Positions 58,595-64,000 of a stretch of 64,000 bases of DNA are shown here, piece after piece. This DNA is from Spirochaetota bacterium (lineage in GTDB: Bacteria; Spirochaetota; UBA4802; JAFGJZ01). The stretch lies in NCBI GenBank assembly GCA_027858855.1, contig JAQIBV010000007.1:62001-126000 (forward strand), written 5' to 3'. Each line of letters begins with the position of its first letter. Position 1 is the stretch's first letter. The notes below the pieces were generated by a model that did no database searches, was not told the DNA's origin, and saw only the letters and a list, made by a program, of their open reading frames with translations. The position numbers and the translations under genes are program-made.

Positions 58595-59032
58595 ATGGAT
58601 ATGAATGTAATGCAACTTTCGGTTTTTATAGAGAATCACCCGGGGCATCTTCAGAATGTGTTGAAAATTCTTGGCGAAGCTTCAATTAACATTATCACCT
58701 TAACAATTGCCGAGACCTCGGATTTTGGAATATTACGTGTTATTTGTAACAAGCCGGATGAGGCGCTTGCTATATTGAAAAAAGAGCATGTCATCTGTTC
58801 GGCGACAGATGTCCTTGCCATAGAGATTGAGGATAAACCGGGAGAGTTGTGCCGAGCTGTGACAATTTTTGCTCAGCAGGGACTTAATATAGAGTATATG
58901 TATGCTTTCACAGAAAAACGTGAAGGAAAGGCTGTGATGATCTTCCGCTTTGATGATATTGAAGTTGCTAAGGAAGCTTTGTCGTCTCAGGGGTATCGCA
59001 TTGTTAAAAAGATTGAGATAATCGGAGAGTAG
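58595..59032 (+). CDS. Tandem ACT-domain regulatory protein, partner of PaaK
   Basis: A 145-residue protein with two ACT domains. The first starts QLSVFIENHPGHLQNVLKIL; the second starts LAIEIEDKPGELCRAVTIFA. ACT domains bind amino acids and modulate enzymes. Tandem-ACT proteins of this length are regularly encoded next to aryl-acid CoA ligases, so it may adjust the ligase according to aromatic amino-acid level. AAAGGAGAA precedes the ATG, 33 nt after paaK. Confidence 0.9.
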   Translation: MDMNVMQLSVFIENHPGHLQNVLKILGEASINIITLTIAETSDFGILRVICNKPDEALAILKKEHVICSATDVLAIEIEDKPGELCRAVTIFAQQGLNIEYMYAFTEKREGKAVMIFRFDDIEVAKEALSSQGYRIVKKIEIIGE

Positions 59033-59056
59033 GTATCAGGTTTTACCCTGATACCT
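59031..59056. terminator. Hairpin between convergent ACT and guaA genes
   Basis: AGGTATCAGG (59031-59040) and CCTGATACCT (59047-59056) pair perfectly around 6 nt. The left arm overlaps the ACT stop codon. No strong T-tract either way; likely a shared 3' end for the two converging transcripts. Confidence 0.65.
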
Positions 59057-59066
59057 GGTAATACAC

Positions 59067-62445
<3,379 letters not shown>

Positions 62446-62796
62446 ATGGCTAAACGTGATAACAAAAGAGACAGGTATGGTAACCGCATAAAGAGTGATG
62501 AACTGTTTCATTTTACTGAAATGATGCCGGTGAATGTTGAAGAGGAGAAACAGAAGGCGCGAAAGTTGCGCAGCAGCTCTTGGTGGAAGAGAAAAATGGG
62601 TGACGGACATTGTTATTACTGCCGTGAACAGTTCAAGCCATCCGAATTGACTATGGATCATCTGATTCCACTTGCGCGTGGTGGCCGTTCTGAGAAGAAT
62701 AACCTTGTTCCCTGTTGTAAAGAGTGTAATAGTAAAAAGAAATATATGATGCCGTTTGAATGGGATGAATATTTACAGTTGATATCAGAAAAGTAG
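62446..62796 (+). CDS. HNH endonuclease family protein
   Basis: A 116-residue protein with an HNH/McrA-type zinc-bound nuclease domain in its second half. CYYCREQF is the first Cys pair, MDHLIPLARGG holds the H of the catalytic motif, and NNLVPCCKECNSKKKYMMP gives the asparagine and second Cys pair. The N-terminal half is basic and polar (AKRDNKRDRYGNRIKSDE). Such proteins cut DNA; family members include restriction, phage and repair-linked nucleases. No phage or restriction partner is near, so the role is open. GGTGAG precedes the ATG. Confidence 0.87.
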   Translation: MAKRDNKRDRYGNRIKSDELFHFTEMMPVNVEEEKQKARKLRSSSWWKRKMGDGHCYYCREQFKPSELTMDHLIPLARGGRSEKNNLVPCCKECNSKKKYMMPFEWDEYLQLISEK

Positions 62797-62879
62797 GTCA
62801 ACTGATCTTTCTGTATTATTCATGTGCCCCCAAAACCCTTTTATTGGGTAAAATATGAGTCAGTCAAGGAGAATCGTTT

Positions 62880-64000
62880 ATGTCCCAAAAACAGGAAAAG
62901 CTCTCTCCGGAAGCCGTTATTTCTCTCCAGGGGAATGATAGGGGCTGTTTTTGTTCTTTGGTGGCGGGTTCAGTCGAGATGCTTTTGGCGCCAGATGAAT
63001 ATACCGGTTTAGATGAGTCTATACTGTTGAAGCACAGTGTACGGGTTGGCTTTTTTGAAGCGAAGAATCACTTTTTTTTACTGCCAGAGGCATCGTATCG
63101 CACTACCTCTGAATCAGTTATTCAGCGCTGTTCTGTGACTGCTCAGTCTTTTGAAAAGATGGCAGCCTCGGATCCGGGCTTTGCTATAACAGCCTTGTCA
63201 TACACTTTTCTAAATACAGAGTCTGCTTATAAAGAGCTGATAAGATGTTCAAAGGTTAAGAAGAATCTTGAGCAGATATCCGATAATATGATGATTCTTT
63301 TCAGGGAGTTGTCTGGAAGGGATATTTCGCCCGATCTTCAGGGGATGGTGGATGAGCTTCATCAGAAGATGACTGAATCAGGTGGTGGCTTCCCGGCCGA
63401 GATTGGAGTCTCTTTCCTCATGAGCGACAATGGATCGCTTCTACAGAAAAACTATAATGATAATTCTCTGGAATTCAGCAATTTTTGCGATAAGAGTCAT
63501 TATGACTTTTATAAGCGGATCTGTAAGTTGAATTCAAATGTTTTAGCACATGTGGTGAAAGGTGATACTGGTATTCCAGGGTTTATGTTTTCACGAACAT
63601 CTGATGTTTATAAAAAAATTATTAACAAAATTCTGGTTCAACAAACAGCGATTGAAACTGTCATGAAGAACCTTTTTGCAGAAAGTGACAGTATTACCTC
63701 TGTTTTGATTGATGAAGGCGCAATTAATGATTTTATAGCAAGTGGACGTCTGGCTAAAAAATTCCTTTCTGATTTTTCAACACTTATTAAGAAGATCTAT
63801 TCTATGTATAAAGAAGTTTCCGGTAATGAGCCTGTTCAGCTATATTCTGGGCATGCCAAAGTTGCAGGGTTTGTTGCCACAAATCAGCAGATGGCAGCAC
63901 CTGTAGTAAATAGTGGTTCCGGATCAGATTCCGGTACGAATGTTGTTGTTTCACAGGTATCGCATCTATATAATAATTCACTTCAGCAGATTTTTGAGTT
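62880..64000 (+). CDS. Large protein, possibly cyclic-nucleotide-binding-like N-terminus (3' end outside window)
   Basis: From ATG 62880 (AAGGAG 9 nt upstream) the frame is open to the window edge, 373 codons. The N-terminus (VISLQGNDRGCFCSLVAGSV, VRVGFFEAKNHFFLLPEASY, RTTSESVIQRCSVTAQSFEK) has a layout a cNMP-binding beta-roll could fit, though the phosphate-binding cassette is not clear. The rest seen is helical with ELSGRDISPDLQGMVDELHQ. No membrane segment. Probably a conserved spirochaete regulator, but I cannot name it. Confidence 0.5.
   Translation, partial: MSQKQEKLSPEAVISLQGNDRGCFCSLVAGSVEMLLAPDEYTGLDESILLKHSVRVGFFEAKNHFFLLPEASYRTTSESVIQRCSVTAQSFEKMAASDPGFAITALSYTFLNTESAYKELIRCSKVKKNLEQISDNMMILFRELSGRDISPDLQGMVDELHQKMTESGGGFPAEIGVSFLMSDNGSLLQKNYNDNSLEFSNFCDKSHYDFYKRICKLNSNVLAHVVKGDTGIPGFMFSRTSDVYKKIINKILVQQTAIETVMKNLFAESDSITSVLIDEGAINDFIASGRLAKKFLSDFSTLIKKIYSMYKEVSGNEPVQLYSGHAKVAGFVATNQQMAAPVVNSGSGSDSGTNVVVSQVSHLYNNSLQQIFE

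Overview
This window looks like a chromosomal segment of a free-living, probably anaerobic, motile spirochaete. I judge this from gene content, not from a database match. The signs are: a DUF115/MptE-like protein of the motility-accessory type coupled to flbD; a DUF4416 gene; the gene order rpsF-ssb-rpsR-DUF2232-rplI-dnaB; a porin ending in phenylalanine; several SpoIIE-type PP2C phosphatases with 7TM or receiver input domains; and many lipoproteins with short lipoboxes. Base composition is AT-rich throughout, and intergenic regions are especially so. Anaerobic life is suggested by hybrid cluster protein (hcp) with a CRP/FNR-type operator and by a PaaK-type aryl-acid CoA ligase with its ACT-domain partner.

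Layout. 1-2.0 kb: 3' part of a secreted GH16 glucanase lipoprotein and a small membrane protein. 2.6-5.0 kb: glyA behind a ZTP (pfl) riboswitch, then an FKBP lipoprotein. 5.0-5.8 kb: gene-poor stretch with two strong stem-loops and a possible micro-ORF. 5.8-12 kb: alaA-like aminotransferase, membrane-anchored EEP hydrolase, hcp, Na/Pi-type transporter. 12-16.7 kb: a 1091-residue 7TM-kinase-receiver-PP2C fusion and a GPH-type MFS symporter. 17-20 kb: exported TPR protein, LolA/LolB-like lipoprotein, small hypothetical. 20.6-23.8 kb: major porin, cold-shock protein, BASS-type transporter. 24-29.6 kb: an envelope group with a lytic transglycosylase lipoprotein, HEAT lipoprotein, two helical exported proteins and an NlpC/P60-fold protein lacking its cysteine. 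29.6-32.6 kb: receiver-DUF3369-PP2C regulator with an apparent CTG start, and an outer-membrane barrel.

32.6-38.2 kb is one leftward block with the ribosomal/replication operon, ending in mlaE and DUF4416. 38.7-44 kb: STAS antagonist, DinG helicase, a zinc-ribbon/acidic-repeat/DUF4389 membrane protein, DUF4234-like protein. 44.4-50.8 kb: a tight three-gene rightward operon (multi-TM spermidine-synthase-like TPR protein; 7TM protein with a divergent PP2C domain; ATP-grasp protein). This is the best candidate for an undescribed system. 51-54 kb: exported TPR-like protein, DnaC-type helicase loader, folK, panB. 54.2-55.1 kb: a cluster of dispersed palindromic repeats related to one at 8.4 kb. 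55.2-59 kb: unrecognised basic protein, DUF115, flbD, PaaK-ACT. 59-62 kb: guaB-guaA. 62.4-64 kb: HNH nuclease and a truncated protein, possibly cNMP-binding.

Three PP2C-type proteins plus one STAS protein suggest a partner-switching signalling network whose kinase and sigma-factor members lie outside the window. I saw no tRNA, rRNA, CRISPR array, transposase or integrase.
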